Source: Rusavskia elegans
Taxonomy: Eukaryota; Ascomycota; Lecanoromycetes; Teloschistales; Teloschistaceae
Length of the DNA: 64,000 nt
Reading direction: 5' to 3'
NCBI GenBank assembly: GCA_011316305.1
Contig: SAUG01000019.1
Coordinates: forward strand, 62,001 to 126,000
Part shown: positions 34,488 through 45,769 of the stretch, piece after piece
Layout: the number at the start of each line of letters is the position of its first letter
Numbering within the stretch: the stretch's first letter is position 1
Notes under the pieces: generated by a model
Told to the model about the DNA's origin: nothing
Databases searched by the model: none
The model's input: only the letters and a program-made list of their open reading frames with translations
Made by a program: the position numbers and the translations under genes

Positions 34488-35129
34488 TTGAGGCCCAATC
34501 TACCGCCGAAACGCTCTGGGCCATCCTGAGAAGAGAGGGGGGTGCTTGGGATGATGAGTGGCATGGATCCAGAAAGGATGAAGAATGCGAGTCCACCAAC
34601 AAGGATGTTTAATGGAAAAAAGTGTGGCTGCAAACAACAAAGGAATAATGACACAAATTGGTCAAAGCACTTTTTTTTTTGTCAGACAGTTTTTACGAGG
34701 AACGAGGCGGTTTGATTCTTGGCACTGAGGCCCAGGGGGAGGAAGGCATAATAGGTTGAGCACATGGTGCTGCAGGTTGGGGAGTGAAAGCTCTCAGAAG
34801 GGATAAAAAGAAGTGGGGAATGAAATCAGCAGTTGAATGGCTGCATGTAATTTGAGAACACTCCATAGCACACTTGAGCTTTCCAACACAGACTGCAATA
34901 GAAGCCTCCTTTCATGCCTTTTCAGATATCCCAGTAAAATCACCCTGTCAATGGGAGAATGTGTCGAGGCTGTCACCAGCTACAAAAGGTATCCCGCTGT
35001 GATTACCATTGTGTTGCCGCACAGCTTCGATCTGCAAACAATCCTCAACATGATACAATCCGATTTCTTACTCATCCTTCTTTCCTCGGTCTTCATAATC
35101 ACACACATTCTCCCTTCCCACCCTCTCCA
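34488..35129. other. Intergenic between two convergent genes
   Basis: This stretch contains the 34836-34915 segment that matches the 3' flank of the gene at 30772, and a T-run near 34673. I support no gene here. Confidence 0.5.
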
Positions 35130-36050
35130 CTACTGAATGACAATCTGGATATGTGACTGCTTCGCCAGCTCCAACGCAGCTTCTCCCCAAACCAGCTCTT
35201 TCTCCCAGCCACGCACCTTTTCCAGCAATCGATCTGTCGCGTACTGCCAGGAAAGATTCGGATCCCGTATTACGGCGGGTAGACGCCTGAAAAGGGATTT
35301 GCGGCGACTGAGTAGCAGAGACTGTTTGCGCATGGCTTCGTGGTGCGCTTTCAGTTTTAGGGATTCGTCGAGATGATGGGGGCGGCCGATATCACGGTTC
35401 CGGAAGATGTAGGTCTCGAAGGATGTAATGATGAGCTGGAAGACGAATCAGCAGGGTTTTATGGGGGTTGGGATTAATGGGGCAGGTAGACAGACTTGTG
35501 GTGGAGCTGCATTCTTCATGGAGAGGTCGGGCATGTTCTTGCGCTGGGAAAGTCAGCATAAGATACGAGGTCAGGGTAAACGAGGGTAGAGAGGAGTATG
35601 GAATATAGAGGAAGCTACGATCCGTACGGACCATATGTGTACGACGAAACCATCTCATGAACTCCCACATCTCCAGACTGTAGACCAACTGTTGTTCGAA
35701 AGCCACCTCATGCTTCCTCACAAGGTGCCAGTCTTCTGGAGTTGGAACCGCGTATTTGATGTTCGTAGACCTCAGTCGCTGCATTGCGACCTCGCCAAGC
35801 TCGTCCATCATTCGAATGGTTGAGTACTCCGGTGCAAATAAGAGCTTCTGACCGCTCGATGCCTGGCGCATATTAGCTATATGGCGGAGAGATGGTGGGC
35901 CCGCATACTGACCAAGTATTCGTTGAGCTTTTCCTTCGCCGCGATGATACACTCATTCAGTTCTTGATAGTCTTCCTGGGAGAGACTGCCTTGGAGCACT
36001 GCTTTGCCGTTTTCTAGTACGCCTTTGATGCTGGCGATCGAGTACGCCAT
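35130..36050 (-). CDS. ITS-TY family orphan, member A
   Basis: The four-exon model is complement(35130..35435, 35496..35543, 35632..35862, 35913..36050), giving 240 aa, with all introns in phase 0. The ATG at 36050 aligns with the start of member B. Shared motifs in order: an N-terminal helical pair (IASIKGVLENGKAVLQ), APEYSTIRMMDELGE, PTPEDWHLV, LIITSFETYIFRNRD, the His-rich helix KLKAHHEAMRKQSLLLSRRK, and DRLLEKVRGWEKELVWG near the end. It is entirely helical, with no signal peptide if this start is right. A hydrophobic run just upstream of the ATG is probably 5' UTR. The function is unknown. Exon 3 is 48 nt, as in member B. Confidence 0.72.
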
Positions 36051-36524
36051 CTTTGCGGTTATTAATAGAAAGACGGCATATACTAGAACTGTAGGTAGAG
36101 CAAACAGCAATAGCGAGCCAACGTATGATCTTCGCCGAAGGTAGATTTGGTTAAAAATAGAGCACTCTGAAACGTGGTTTGTCCGAAAAAATAATAACGG
36201 AGTGGTAGCCCCTAATTAAATCGCCGCACGCAAATAGACAGGCTGATTGATCAGATAATCTCTTAATATCATTGTAGGTAATGTCCTTATTCCCAATAAC
36301 CCTCAGATGATTGTTAAGGGCTTACGGCTTACTTGTACCTAAATGACCTTCTTGACTGGCCTCTGCCATCCAGGCGGCTGTCTGTTCCAAGTAGCAGCTT
36401 CACGACGACATTTCAGCACTGGTAATAACGATAACTAATCTGCGATCTATTCCTGCATGATACATTCAGAGCTTTCGTGTAACCTCCACTCTGCTACCCT
36501 CATCATCCGCAGCTACTCCACGCC

Positions 36525-37529
36525 TTAATCAAGCGGGGGAAACAATTTCACACAGGATCGCTCCCCTATCGACAATGCCGTCTTTCCCCAAACCAACTCT
36601 TTCTCCCAGCCACGGACTTTGCCCAACAGTCTATCCGTTTCGAACTGCCAAGTCAGGGTTGTATCGCGATGTTGGGTAGACACACGGCTGAATGCAGCTT
36701 TCCGGCGACTGAGCAGCGTGCTTTGAGCCCTGAGGGCACGGTGATGAGCTTCGAGGACAAGCTGCTCGTCCCCATCTTGCGCCCAGTTGTTATGAAAACG
36801 ACTGCGAACGCAGTAGGTCCGGAAGGAGGTGATGACGAGCTGAGCAGCGAGTCAGTAATCACTTCTTCAGAAAGGCTGCAGTAGTGTGACCAACTATTGG
36901 AGGAAGGCCAAGACCAAAAGGGATCTCGTGCCCAACGGGAAGCTTCGTACCATTAGCAGGGAACATGAATTAAAATTGAAAGGCGTTAATATGGACTGGT
37001 GGTCTTGAGACAGCCAAGGGTCAAACTGACGGTGCAGCCTTGGATTTGTATCATGGCTCGACACATATCAAATACCGACATCAATTGGTCTTCGAAGGCC
37101 TCCCGCTGATCGGATACGAATTTCCAGTCTTGCGGAGTTGGTTCACTGGATTCAGTACCGACAGATACTAGCTGCTGCATCTTGTCCTTGCCCATCTCTT
37201 CGAGTATCTTGATTGTAGAAAACTCTGGCGCCATGATGGTTTTCTGGCTAGCAGACGACTGCAATCAGTCAGCAAGGTAAGGAAGCAAGTTGGATCTGGC
37301 AAACTCCTTTCGACTGGCGAGGTCGGAACCAAATATCTCGATTGCCAACTGCTTCGGATGGCGGATTGGGTGTGATACTCACTATGTAGCCCCTGAGTAC
37401 CAGCTCCGCCGTGAAGATAGCGTTTCTGAGGCTATCTTTCTCCTTTTGGGATAGAAGCTCCTGGCGAACTGCTTTGCCGCTGGCGATTACGTCCCTCATA
37501 GCTGCGACCGTGTGTGCCATCATCGCCAT
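36525..37529 (-). CDS. ITS-TY family orphan, member B
   Basis: The four-exon model is complement(36525..36839, 36895..36942, 37031..37258, 37383..37529), giving 245 aa, all introns phase 0. It is a close tandem paralogue of member A in the same direction. Matching blocks are TVAAMRDVIASGKAVRQELL, MAPEFSTIKILEEMGK, PTPQDWKFV, LVITSFRTYCVRSR, LEAHHRALRAQSTLLSRRK and DRLLGKVRGWEKELVWG. The last exon has no Met and was found by homology. The start may be 37529 or 37520 (MAHT). The pair is about 475 bp apart. The function is unknown. Confidence 0.7.
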
Positions 37530-38437
37530 AGGCGACAGAGATAATTGCACCGTAAGTGCGGCAAAGTGGAAATAAAGGGAATTTGATAGGAGGGGTGAGT
37601 GGTACGAGTGTTGGTTATGCTGGAGAAGAGTCAAAAGCACACGTGGAGGCAAGTCCCAAACGCGATATTTATCTCGAAGAATGATGATTAGCCGCGAAAA
37701 CGGCAGCTAATTAAGTCGCTACAGGTAAGTGAACAGGCATGTTCATGAGATGAGATGTTTACTATGTTGTAGATCGTGCTTTGGCTCCTAACAGATCTCG
37801 AAGCCTTGTTGACGGTTTCGAAGCCTTGTTGACGATTTAGATCCGAGCCTCGTTATACTCATGAGACGTTCGCCATCAAGATGGTGGCCTCGGTCAAAAC
37901 GTCTGTTCCTTTTTTCTCATTCTGTGTCAAGATTCATGATGGTTCCGAGTAGTAGCTTACGAGGACATGGTAGCAATCGTGATAACGATAACCTTTGTCG
38001 AGGTAACTGCTGTACTGTGCTCTTTGTCGTAAATGCTTTCTGCTATTAGATGTTGTGTCTAGTAAGACAAAGAAGATCAACATCTGAGCTGACAAAGGTA
38101 CAGGAAGCCGAGAGTAAGGGGCCGAGGACAAGTCTACTTAGGGCCCTCATAGCTTACAATCTCTTGCTGTTGACTCGGACATCAATTATCCGGGTCTCGG
38201 CCTAGTTATGCCGCTCAGCATGCCTAAGCTAGTCCATTCGTGTATCATTTATGTAAGATTCCACTAGCACGATCTGCCACCGGATGAATTGTCTGTCGAT
38301 CGCTCTGCATTTCGCTCTTACAAAGCGGCCATAAGCCGATATTGGGCCACGATTCTTCCTCCATCAGTGTAACTCCATCAGTGTAACACCATCCAAGCCG
38401 AAGAAACGAATCAAGCATTTGGCTTCCATTTGCAGAC
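37530..38437. other. Divergent promoter region between B and C
   Basis: This is a 0.9-kb head-to-head space between members B and C. It holds no supported gene. A direct repeat CGAAGCCTTGTTGACG occurs twice at about 37799-37835. Confidence 0.5.
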
Positions 38438-39413
38438 ATGTCTCTCAGAATATCAACTGTCCGAGCCAAAGTCCAAGCCGCGAAAACAAAGCTCAACAGT
38501 CTTGGACATCCTCCTTCGGAAGAACTCACCGACGCACTAGAACAGGTGGAAGCTGGTTTGAGATTCTATAAAGTTAGTTCCTCTGAGGAACATCTTTTTG
38601 CTAATCCCCTGTACCGCTCGCTAACAACCAGCACAATAGAAGTTTTGCTCACAACCCGAATACCTTGGTCCAACTTTCAATACCCTTAAGACCATAAAAT
38701 ACTTAGCCGAAGACGCCTTCGATCCAAAGCTAGAATACACGACCGTATGGGGCCAAGTGTGTTTCTTTCATTACCAATCGAGCGCCATCAAGAGCATCGC
38801 GGAAGGCATAGAAGCACTGAGAACATACATGGTCCGTCTGCCGCCCTGTGTTCAAAGATCAACGATACTCGTCCCCTGCAACATGATCATGGCTTCTTTG
38901 TACTTGCTAAATAAGGAGCAGCCCCATAACACACTGTCTACCGGCACCAGCACCGAAGACGAAGTCGAAGTCGAAGACCAAGACTATCCACCGCATGTAA
39001 GCAAATCTATCCCTATTTTTCAACCTTACGCCCTCTTACACCCTCTTAAGGAATACATCACTTCTCTCATCACCTATACTGTCCGCTCAGCCGACCAAGG
39101 CTACTACCGCACCGGAGTCGATGACCAGGGCGAAGTCGACTACACCAGTTCCAGAGCTATCGGCCCTGAGTACCAGCGACTCCTCACCCACAAAACCGCT
39201 CTCGAAGGCCTCTCTACGCTGTTGAATCAGCAGACAGTGACCCTGAGCAAGCATAAAGAGGCGCAGCTGGAACAACGATCGCGCCTGGAGTGGTGGGGGA
39301 ATATGGTGAATATTAGTGGGAAAGTGGGTCAATGGTCCAAGGAAACGAAGTGGGTGGATTTTGCGTTTGTGAAGCAAGAGCAGTTGGCCAATGCTTGGAC
39401 CCCTGGACCATAG
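38438..39413 (+). CDS. ITS-TY family orphan, member C
   Basis: The three-exon model is 38438..38572, 38640..38996 and 39051..39413, giving 284 aa, all introns phase 0. It is more divergent than A and B but has the same order: an N-terminal helical pair (VRAKVQAAKTKLNSL), QPEYLGPTFNTLKTIKYL in place of APEYSTI, an acidic loop, EYITSLITYTVRSADQGYY, the HKTALEGLSTLL helix, and GQWSKETKWVDFAFV. The second intron falls directly before EYITS, the same place as in A, B and D. A 36-nt in-frame GT-AG stretch (38757-38792) is kept as coding because it is too short for an intron. The function is unknown. Confidence 0.68.
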
Positions 39414-40045
39414 AGTGACATAAAGGACCTATGCCACGTAGCTGTCCCCCTACTAATGAGATGCACGACTCTGACTCGCTCAGTATGCCTTCCGCTGCTA
39501 GGGTCGCCGTCTCCGGGCTCTAGGTGACCAGAGAGATCCGAACACTAAGCGTAAAGACCTATATACTGGCGGTCGTCCGATTCGGCTGGCAGTCGGGGTA
39601 TCGAGTGTCTAGTCCGCTCAGGCGAAGTGTCCGAACGATTCTTCTTACCGCGAGCAGGGATTATAGAATAGAATGTAACTCCACGGCAACTCTCGGTAGC
39701 AGCGGAAAGGATACTTCACCGACATGTATTATACATGTACCAATACGATGTGCTGGCGATGATTAGTCATTGGAGCTAACTTCACGAGTGTGGAGTCCTT
39801 ATGAACAATAACCTCTCATCGCCTCGCCCTACTCGGCCCATCAATCCCTACGTACCTTGTTGTCACATCTGACTACCTGGCGACAGTGCGCAGACAGACC
39901 TGATTGCTATGATGCTGACACTCATAGCATGATACCCCATGCTCAAAGTCAAAGCAACTCAAGCACCAAGATCACCTCCTCAATCCTCAAAAGACCTACA
40001 CAAGCACGTTATAACAAGTCGGTTCCAAGCAATCCACCCACCATC
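39414..40045. other. Intergenic between C and D
   Basis: There is no supported gene. This is the 3' flank of C and the promoter side of D. Confidence 0.5.
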
Positions 40046-41077
40046 ATGGCCTACAATTTCACATTCAAATACTACCCCCTCGGCACAGCAGAAACAACCT
40101 ACTCGATCCCAACCATCCGAGTCCAAATCGAAAGGGCCAAAGTGGCACTCATGCATACCTCTATCCCATCCACACCAACACCACCACCTTTAGTGGCCCC
40201 CGTCAAACTTATGGAGAAAGCCTTGAGCGAGTACCTAGTCCGTCCCTCCATTCCTCCCCATTCAGTCCTGCTCGTACCGCCGTTCGAGCCTGGGACCAAC
40301 CGACAACAATACCATGCTGACAACAATCAGAGATTCGACCCGCAGACTGAAACCCTCAGAGTAACATTCTCCACCCCTAAAATCACGGAAGATTTGAGCA
40401 AAACAAAAGCCCTAGTGATGCCAGCAGGGAGTCCCACAATGCAAGATCTTTTCATGGCAAAGTGCGAGCGCGAAACCCTTTACGACCATATCTCTAAGAT
40501 CCAACCCCAGAGGAACCGGATCGACAACGTACAGCGGATGTCAAGGATATTGAGCAGGCAACTGGACCCCCCTCGACTGGTTACTCTACCATAGCCTTGA
40601 AAATACAGGAAGCTCTTCCAGGCTAATGCAGTGCAGGATACGAATCTGGAGACTACTTCCCCCTACCAACTTCAACGAATTCGTGCTGCAACATGTAAAT
40701 CCCCTACTGACTCGCCACTGAAACCCTACAACAACACCGACTAACACGAGGCACAGGAATACATTACCTCCCTCCAAACTTACACCGTCCGCATCCCCGA
40801 TCAAGGCTACTACCACGACCCCAAAAATATCGGTTCCGACTACCACCACTTCGCACAGCACAAGACCGCCCTCGATAGCCTAGCAACGCTATTAGCCGAG
40901 CGAACCGCCCTCTGCATCAATCTGCCGTCTCAGTCAGTTCAAGCAGCTTCAGACTGTCAGGAGAATTTGGAAGGGGGAAGCCAGAAAATGGGTGGATGGT
41001 GCAAGGAGATGGAGTGGGTAGATGCTGCGTTCGTTAGGGGCTATCGAAGCCCCTTTTCTCTCGAGCAGGACGGATAG
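40046..41077 (+). CDS. ITS-TY family orphan, member D
   Basis: The four-exon model is 40046..40237, 40331..40579, 40632..40694 and 40757..41077, giving 274 aa, all introns phase 0. The 93-nt intron 40238-40330 is a multiple of three and could be read through. However, it has a TGCTGACAA branch site and CAG acceptor, and it sits exactly where A and B are split (after an EYL motif). Motifs: an N-terminal helical pair, SPTMQDLFMAK (compare PTPEDW), EYITSLQTYTVRIPDQGYY, HKTALDSLATLL and GGWCKEMEWVDAAFV. The last motifs pair it with member C. The function is unknown. Confidence 0.65.
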
Positions 41078-41861
41078 GATGGAACATGGGAAATCACTCG
41101 ACCGGGATAACAAAACAAGGGCACACATGGCGGGAAACAAGTCGACCGGGGGAGGAAAGGAAGCAGATACAACACCCACCCACATCTCAACTCGCGAACG
41201 ACAGCGACAGCGACGGTGCAAAAACCACCACGAGGGATATCCCAGGGAGCGAAAATCACACCTCTTTTAAACCCCGTTTCTATCGATGGAATAATTGGAA
41301 GAAGCAGGATATAAATATCCACCACCCCTGCAAGTAAATAGAACAACTAACGCCCTGAAATCCAGGATCCTCACTGTCCTCCCTTTACCCCGTCACTTCC
41401 TTATCATAACAGCAAGGTTTAGAAAATCTCGTCTTCGTGTCAAGGGACAGAGAGATACGCTGCATAGATTGACCCCTGTATCGAATGCTACACCTAGCGA
41501 AGCGTCTCCTCTCGCACGCGGCGTAATTGCAAGGGCGAATACGATTGAAATCCAGCCACCCCCTTTGGTGTATACATGGGCAGGCAAATTCCCAAGGGTT
41601 GTGTTGCCATGGTGCTATTGCTACATGACGGTTCAAATGCGGATGTAAGGATCACCGGGTATTGATCCGTTATGTATCAGGCAGGCAGGGATACCAAGGC
41701 TGAGATGGATTTCGCTATATATACATGCGAGGGAGAGAGAAACGCTAGCAATACTCCAGCATCATTCACGCGGTGGCCGTATTCTCCGTATTCTCATAGG
41801 CTCAAGCCCACGAATTGCGCGACCTCGGACCATGAGGATCGACCGAACAGGCCCAGAAGTT
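41078..41861. other. Intergenic between convergent genes
   Basis: This contains the 3' ends of member D and of the minus-strand MACPF gene. I see no supported gene or repeat. Confidence 0.5.
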
Positions 41862-43320
41862 CTAAGTATTCCAGTTATTATCCCAGTTCTGGTCGTTGGT
41901 GCAGGGTTTCTAACAGCCAACTAGTATTAGTGTACGATCTGCACAAGGCCAGGAAAGATCCATCGAATGGCACTCACCCCATCGAATTCGGCGATGATCT
42001 TCCCAGAACTGCCCGTTGACCCAGTAGTGCCGTGAGAAAGCGCGATATCGATAGGCGAACCATCGTTGACTATGATGAACCTATGAATCGTTGATCAGCC
42101 GTGATCTAAGATAAGTGGGAAAGTGCGCTGTAACTCACGAGATCTCCTCATCCAAACGCACCCCTGTTCCACCGCTATTCCACTCAGTCTTGTTCTTGGG
42201 AAAGAATGCACCCGTCTTATCTGGCCGGGACGGATCCCTTGCCAAGAACGCACTTGGCGTCAGGAGGTCGATTGCACCCCAATCGCTGGTGAAGGTCAAG
42301 GTAGCTTTGGTAATATGCTGCTTCGGGTTCTCGATGATCCAGTTATACGCCATTTGCACGTCGCGCTGACGTCGAGCCACTTTACTGTCATTTGCCGCCG
42401 ACATCAGCTGCCACAGCGGCATGGTCTGGAAACTATGCAGTCGAGGATTTTGACCCGTGGTTTGGGCCCAGGCTGTGTAGGTCTTGAAGACATCTTTAGC
42501 GTTGACGTTAGCTTCAAGGTTATTCCCGAGCTTCTCATTTCCACCCTTGCATGTACAAGTTTTCTGGACACTGCCTTCGAAGGTGTTGTACTCGTCGCTA
42601 CCTTTGATCCCGGCCTTGACAGAGCCGCCGCTGGTGAGACCGTTGAGCTCGGCGGCAACATCGGCTTCGAAATCCTGGTCAACTTCCTCGTTGCTATTGT
42701 CGGCCCAGACTCGCTGCGAAGATATCAGTTGGAGAGCGGTAGCTTTAGCAAGGATTGGTCAAGGACGAACCAGCTGGAAACGATCACCATAGTTCATCCC
42801 TGTGATAATATGACTTCCAATGGTGGTGAACAATGTCCTGTACTGCTCAATAATATCCGGTTTGTTGGGATTGAATGGATCAATCCGATCCAAGCGTCGT
42901 CGTAGCAATGGCTTATTGATCGCCGTGTCAAAATCCACAAAGTGTATATTGACTCCGATATTGTTATACACCATCATAAGGTACTGATAATTCCTCTGCA
43001 AGCTCTTCTGCAAAGCGTAGGCAGCTGACGCACCGCCAGTGACAGCGTTGTATCGAGCTTCCACGTCAGTATCCCCACTTAATTCTTGGAAGGCCGCGTT
43101 CCCACTCTTGTAGGACCGCGTCTCGTCTAAGGTATCTTAAATCAGGTTCGGCGTCCACGAGAGGTATGAGTACTCTCTCACATTCTGGCCCCGAGAGATC
43201 TGTAGGTGCAACGACGCCATTTGGTACGATCCAAGTCTTACCGCCAACAAGCTGCGGGTTACCACCACCATCTTGCAGTGTAATCACCCGGCTGAGGGCA
43301 AGGACGTTGCTGGCAACCCG
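41862..43320 (-). CDS. MACPF (perforin-like) domain protein
   Basis: This is a multi-exon minus-strand gene. Coding blocks lie near 43066-43320, 42759-43064, 42420-42690, 42135-42422 and in short 3' exons down to a stop at 41862-41864. I give block limits rather than a joined model because the 5' end and some joins are uncertain. The membrane-attack-complex/perforin signature is visible in the block 42790-42845: aromatic residues, then a Gly-Ser/Thr-His core and a Tyr-Gly pair. MACPF proteins assemble ring pores in membranes. In ascomycetes their roles (defence, development, competition) are mostly unproven. No signal peptide is evident because the first exon is unresolved. There is no aegerolysin-like partner nearby. 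No obvious frame breaks are seen in the blocks. Confidence 0.6.
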
Positions 43321-43497
43321 AGAGTCTCAACAGGGTGGTACTAATACAAATTTCTTTTTTGGCCAAAAACCACATACCGAGGTGATGTCCGCTAATTAAA
43401 CATCTACCATTAGCTACCTATGTACTCTTTCTCGTTCCCTTCCTCATCACTTGGGGAGACGGGGCTCCAAAGACTTTCTATTCATGAACGTGAATAT

Positions 43498-44874
43498 CTA
43501 CCTGATCTCCTCTCTCTCGCCAAAAGTATCTGCATATCCCTCGTACGGCGGCACCCACTGCGGGTCCGAATAACTAGGTATCGGACACTTGATCAAAGAC
43601 GGCGGCTTCTGATCCCACACAACCATCTCCTGCATCCCCTTCTCCATTTCCCTCACCTTCACATTCTCCTCCACATACCCCTTCTCCATCTTAACCTTCA
43701 CACTAGCACGACGGCTATAAGCAACCCACACGCTCGGCACAACCAGAATCTTCCCAAAGCCCTCTTTCCAAAGGTCTTTAGCCAGCAACGTCGGTTCGCC
43801 CATGTAACACTCGCCCTCTCGACTTTTCCGGAAACGGATCCCCTTTTCGATGAACGCTTTCGCGCTGATGGTCGCCATGCCGTTCCAGCATGCAAAGACC
43901 TGGAAGGGCTTGTGGGCTTCTAGTCTTTGCTTGCGCTCGGGGTCATCCCAAAGGAGGTTCTTGGCGTATTTCCATAGGCCGGAGGGAGGGATGTTGAAGA
44001 ATATATCGCCCGTCATGCTTCGCGCGACCCAGATGTCGTAGAAGAGGCCGTCGTCCGAGTAATCCATTGGGCAGGCCATGTCGGCGCCTTGGACGCGGCG
44101 CTGGTGGATGAGCTCTAGGATATCGTTGGTGCAGGGGGAGATGTCGTTGAGGAACACGATCGTTGTTTCTGTGCTGTCAAAGTCGGATGGGTTTTGCAGG
44201 AGAGGAGCGAGGGCTAGGTTCCTTAGCTGGGCTAGAATTTCGATCCTGTCGTTGGTCTCGTTTTTGGGGTCGAGATCACTTCGGACAAGGGAGTAGGCGA
44301 GGCCGAGGGCTTTGGCGTCTTTGTGCGATGCTTGAAGGAGGTCAGAGGTTCCATCGGTGGAATTGCCTTCGACGATTGAAAGGTAACAGTATTCTGGACC
44401 GAGAAATTTGACTGTCTCCAAGATGCTGGCGGTTAGTTGCGGTAGGATGCCAGCGGCTTGGTAGAGATCGAGAGCGAAAAAGAACCTGGGCTTCTTGGAG
44501 GCGAACAAACGGAGGTGGCTGTAACGGTCCTCCAAGGGTCCTTGACATAGCAGGGGAGGGGAGTCATCGTGGTCCTTGGGCTCAAGTACGGTCTGGAGAT
44601 TCAAATTGGCGGGTCTATCGTTGGCCACAAAGCTGTTGTGGTTGCCTTCCTTTCCTTCTTTAAGCAGCGCTGCCGATGCTGCTGTGCTCACGGAATCATC
44701 CGAGTGTCCTTCAAATGCTGCAGTTGAGTTCCCAAACGAACAAGGGACCAATCGATACGGACTAAAGGCATATCTGATCTGGCAGTCGGTAAGACGGCAA
44801 AATTGCCACAGGAGGACGACAAGCGCAATTGTCTTTAAGAGCACACGACGAGGGAAAGAATTCATCGAAAGCAT
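43498..44874 (-). CDS. CAP59/CMT1-type mannosyltransferase
   Basis: This is an intronless gene of 458 aa. Residues 1-10 are basic and 12-28 form a signal anchor (KTIALVVLLWQFC), so it is a type II Golgi protein. The catalytic region begins at FFFALDLYQAAGILPQL and continues with VEGNSTDGTSDLL, VFLNDISPC, DMACPMDYSDDGLFYDIWV, NGMATI and GECYMGEP. This is the order seen in the cryptococcal alpha-1,3-mannosyltransferase CMT1/CAP59 family (Pfam CAP59_mtransfer). Such enzymes add mannose to capsule or cell-wall glycans. Length and motifs look complete. It lies next to the MACPF gene on the same strand, about 180 bp upstream of it. Confidence 0.88.
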   Translation of the reverse strand: MLSMNSFPRRVLLKTIALVVLLWQFCRLTDCQIRYAFSPYRLVPCSFGNSTAAFEGHSDDSVSTAASAALLKEGKEGNHNSFVANDRPANLNLQTVLEPKDHDDSPPLLCQGPLEDRYSHLRLFASKKPRFFFALDLYQAAGILPQLTASILETVKFLGPEYCYLSIVEGNSTDGTSDLLQASHKDAKALGLAYSLVRSDLDPKNETNDRIEILAQLRNLALAPLLQNPSDFDSTETTIVFLNDISPCTNDILELIHQRRVQGADMACPMDYSDDGLFYDIWVARSMTGDIFFNIPPSGLWKYAKNLLWDDPERKQRLEAHKPFQVFACWNGMATISAKAFIEKGIRFRKSREGECYMGEPTLLAKDLWKEGFGKILVVPSVWVAYSRRASVKVKMEKGYVEENVKVREMEKGMQEMVVWDQKPPSLIKCPIPSYSDPQWVPPYEGYADTFGEREEIR

Positions 44875-45436
44875 ATTGCGTGGACGTCATTTTTGCAGAG
44901 AGAAAAATTCAAAGATGCAGAGGGAAATGCTTAGATAGTTACCTGTTTCTGGTGGGTTTCATATTTGCCGACGTCGCGAAGAGGGTAAAAATAGAGTAAA
45001 TGGCACGGACCTAAATGAAAAACGATGAGCTGTTTTTGCAGACGCTAAGGCCGCACAAATAATTATGAAAACACTCCATATTCGCGTAATAGGGGTTGAT
45101 AGGATGGGAGGCACGGAAGGTATCGGTGTTTTCAGACTTTGATGCACCATAGACTCTGACATTGAAGCGCTAATATTGGAGAAGATATAAGCCAATCCAA
45201 GTACATGGTCCTCGCTGGCGGTGGCTGGGCTCCCTGACGCCCTTTGGCATCTTTACTTCGTAGGCGGAGGAATCAAGGGATGGGGAAGCTGGGTATGACT
45301 GTAGAGTACAAGAGTGCATGGTGCCTACAACAGTATAAGGGCAGACTCCTACAATAGAGAGGGACCCACGGGAAGGTTTTCCATTCAAGAGGTTTCGACT
45401 ACCCACTAGTAAAACACGCTACCATAAGCGCTGTTA
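44875..45436. other. Intergenic up to the repeat block
   Basis: This is the upstream region of the mannosyltransferase gene. Composition is normal until about 45410, then changes sharply to AT-rich, CA/TG-depleted DNA. No gene is supported. Confidence 0.55.
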
Positions 45437-45496
45437 TCCCAGTTAAAATAAGTAGTGATAAAAACGTGATTTTCCTGAACCCCCTATCCCCTATTA

Positions 45497-45610
45497 CCCC
45501 AGATTCGATAATTAGTAATAAAAACGTGATTTTCCCCGTACTACCTACTAAAATTTTGGCGTAATTTAATAAAACCTCTACTACCTATATTTTAACCTTA
45601 CTACTACCCT
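45497..45610 (+). repeat. Left inverted repeat of the inner element
   Basis: It pairs with 49805-49918 in inverted orientation. The first 75 bp differ at only a few positions, all of them G/A or C/T, which fits RIP-type transitions. Confidence 0.85.
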
Positions 45611-45769
45611 TAAGGTTATTTAACCTATCTAATCGGGTTAAATTAAAGCTATTTATATTTTTCTTTTATACCGAATATAGCTTCCTCGCGCGCTACCCGA
45701 AATTTAGATAACGATATTACTACCGGAGCCGCCGGAACTCCTTAAAAATATTCTTCTAATTCTACCTCT

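Noticed and set aside
34837..35136. Plus-strand 99-aa frame with a hydrophobic end
   Set aside because: It begins in the duplicated non-coding 3' flank and has no homologue at the matching place after the other paralogue.
36051..36110. Hydrophobic N-terminal extension of member A (MLFALPTVLVYAVF...)
   Set aside because: Member B aligns from the Met at 36050 in A; the extension has no counterpart, so it is more likely 5' UTR.
38757..38792. 36-nt GT-AG stretch as an intron in member C
   Set aside because: It is shorter than any other intron here and is in frame; reading through is simpler.
43420..43923. Plus-strand 167-aa frame opposite the mannosyltransferase
   Set aside because: It is the antisense shadow of a conserved glycosyltransferase gene with better motifs.
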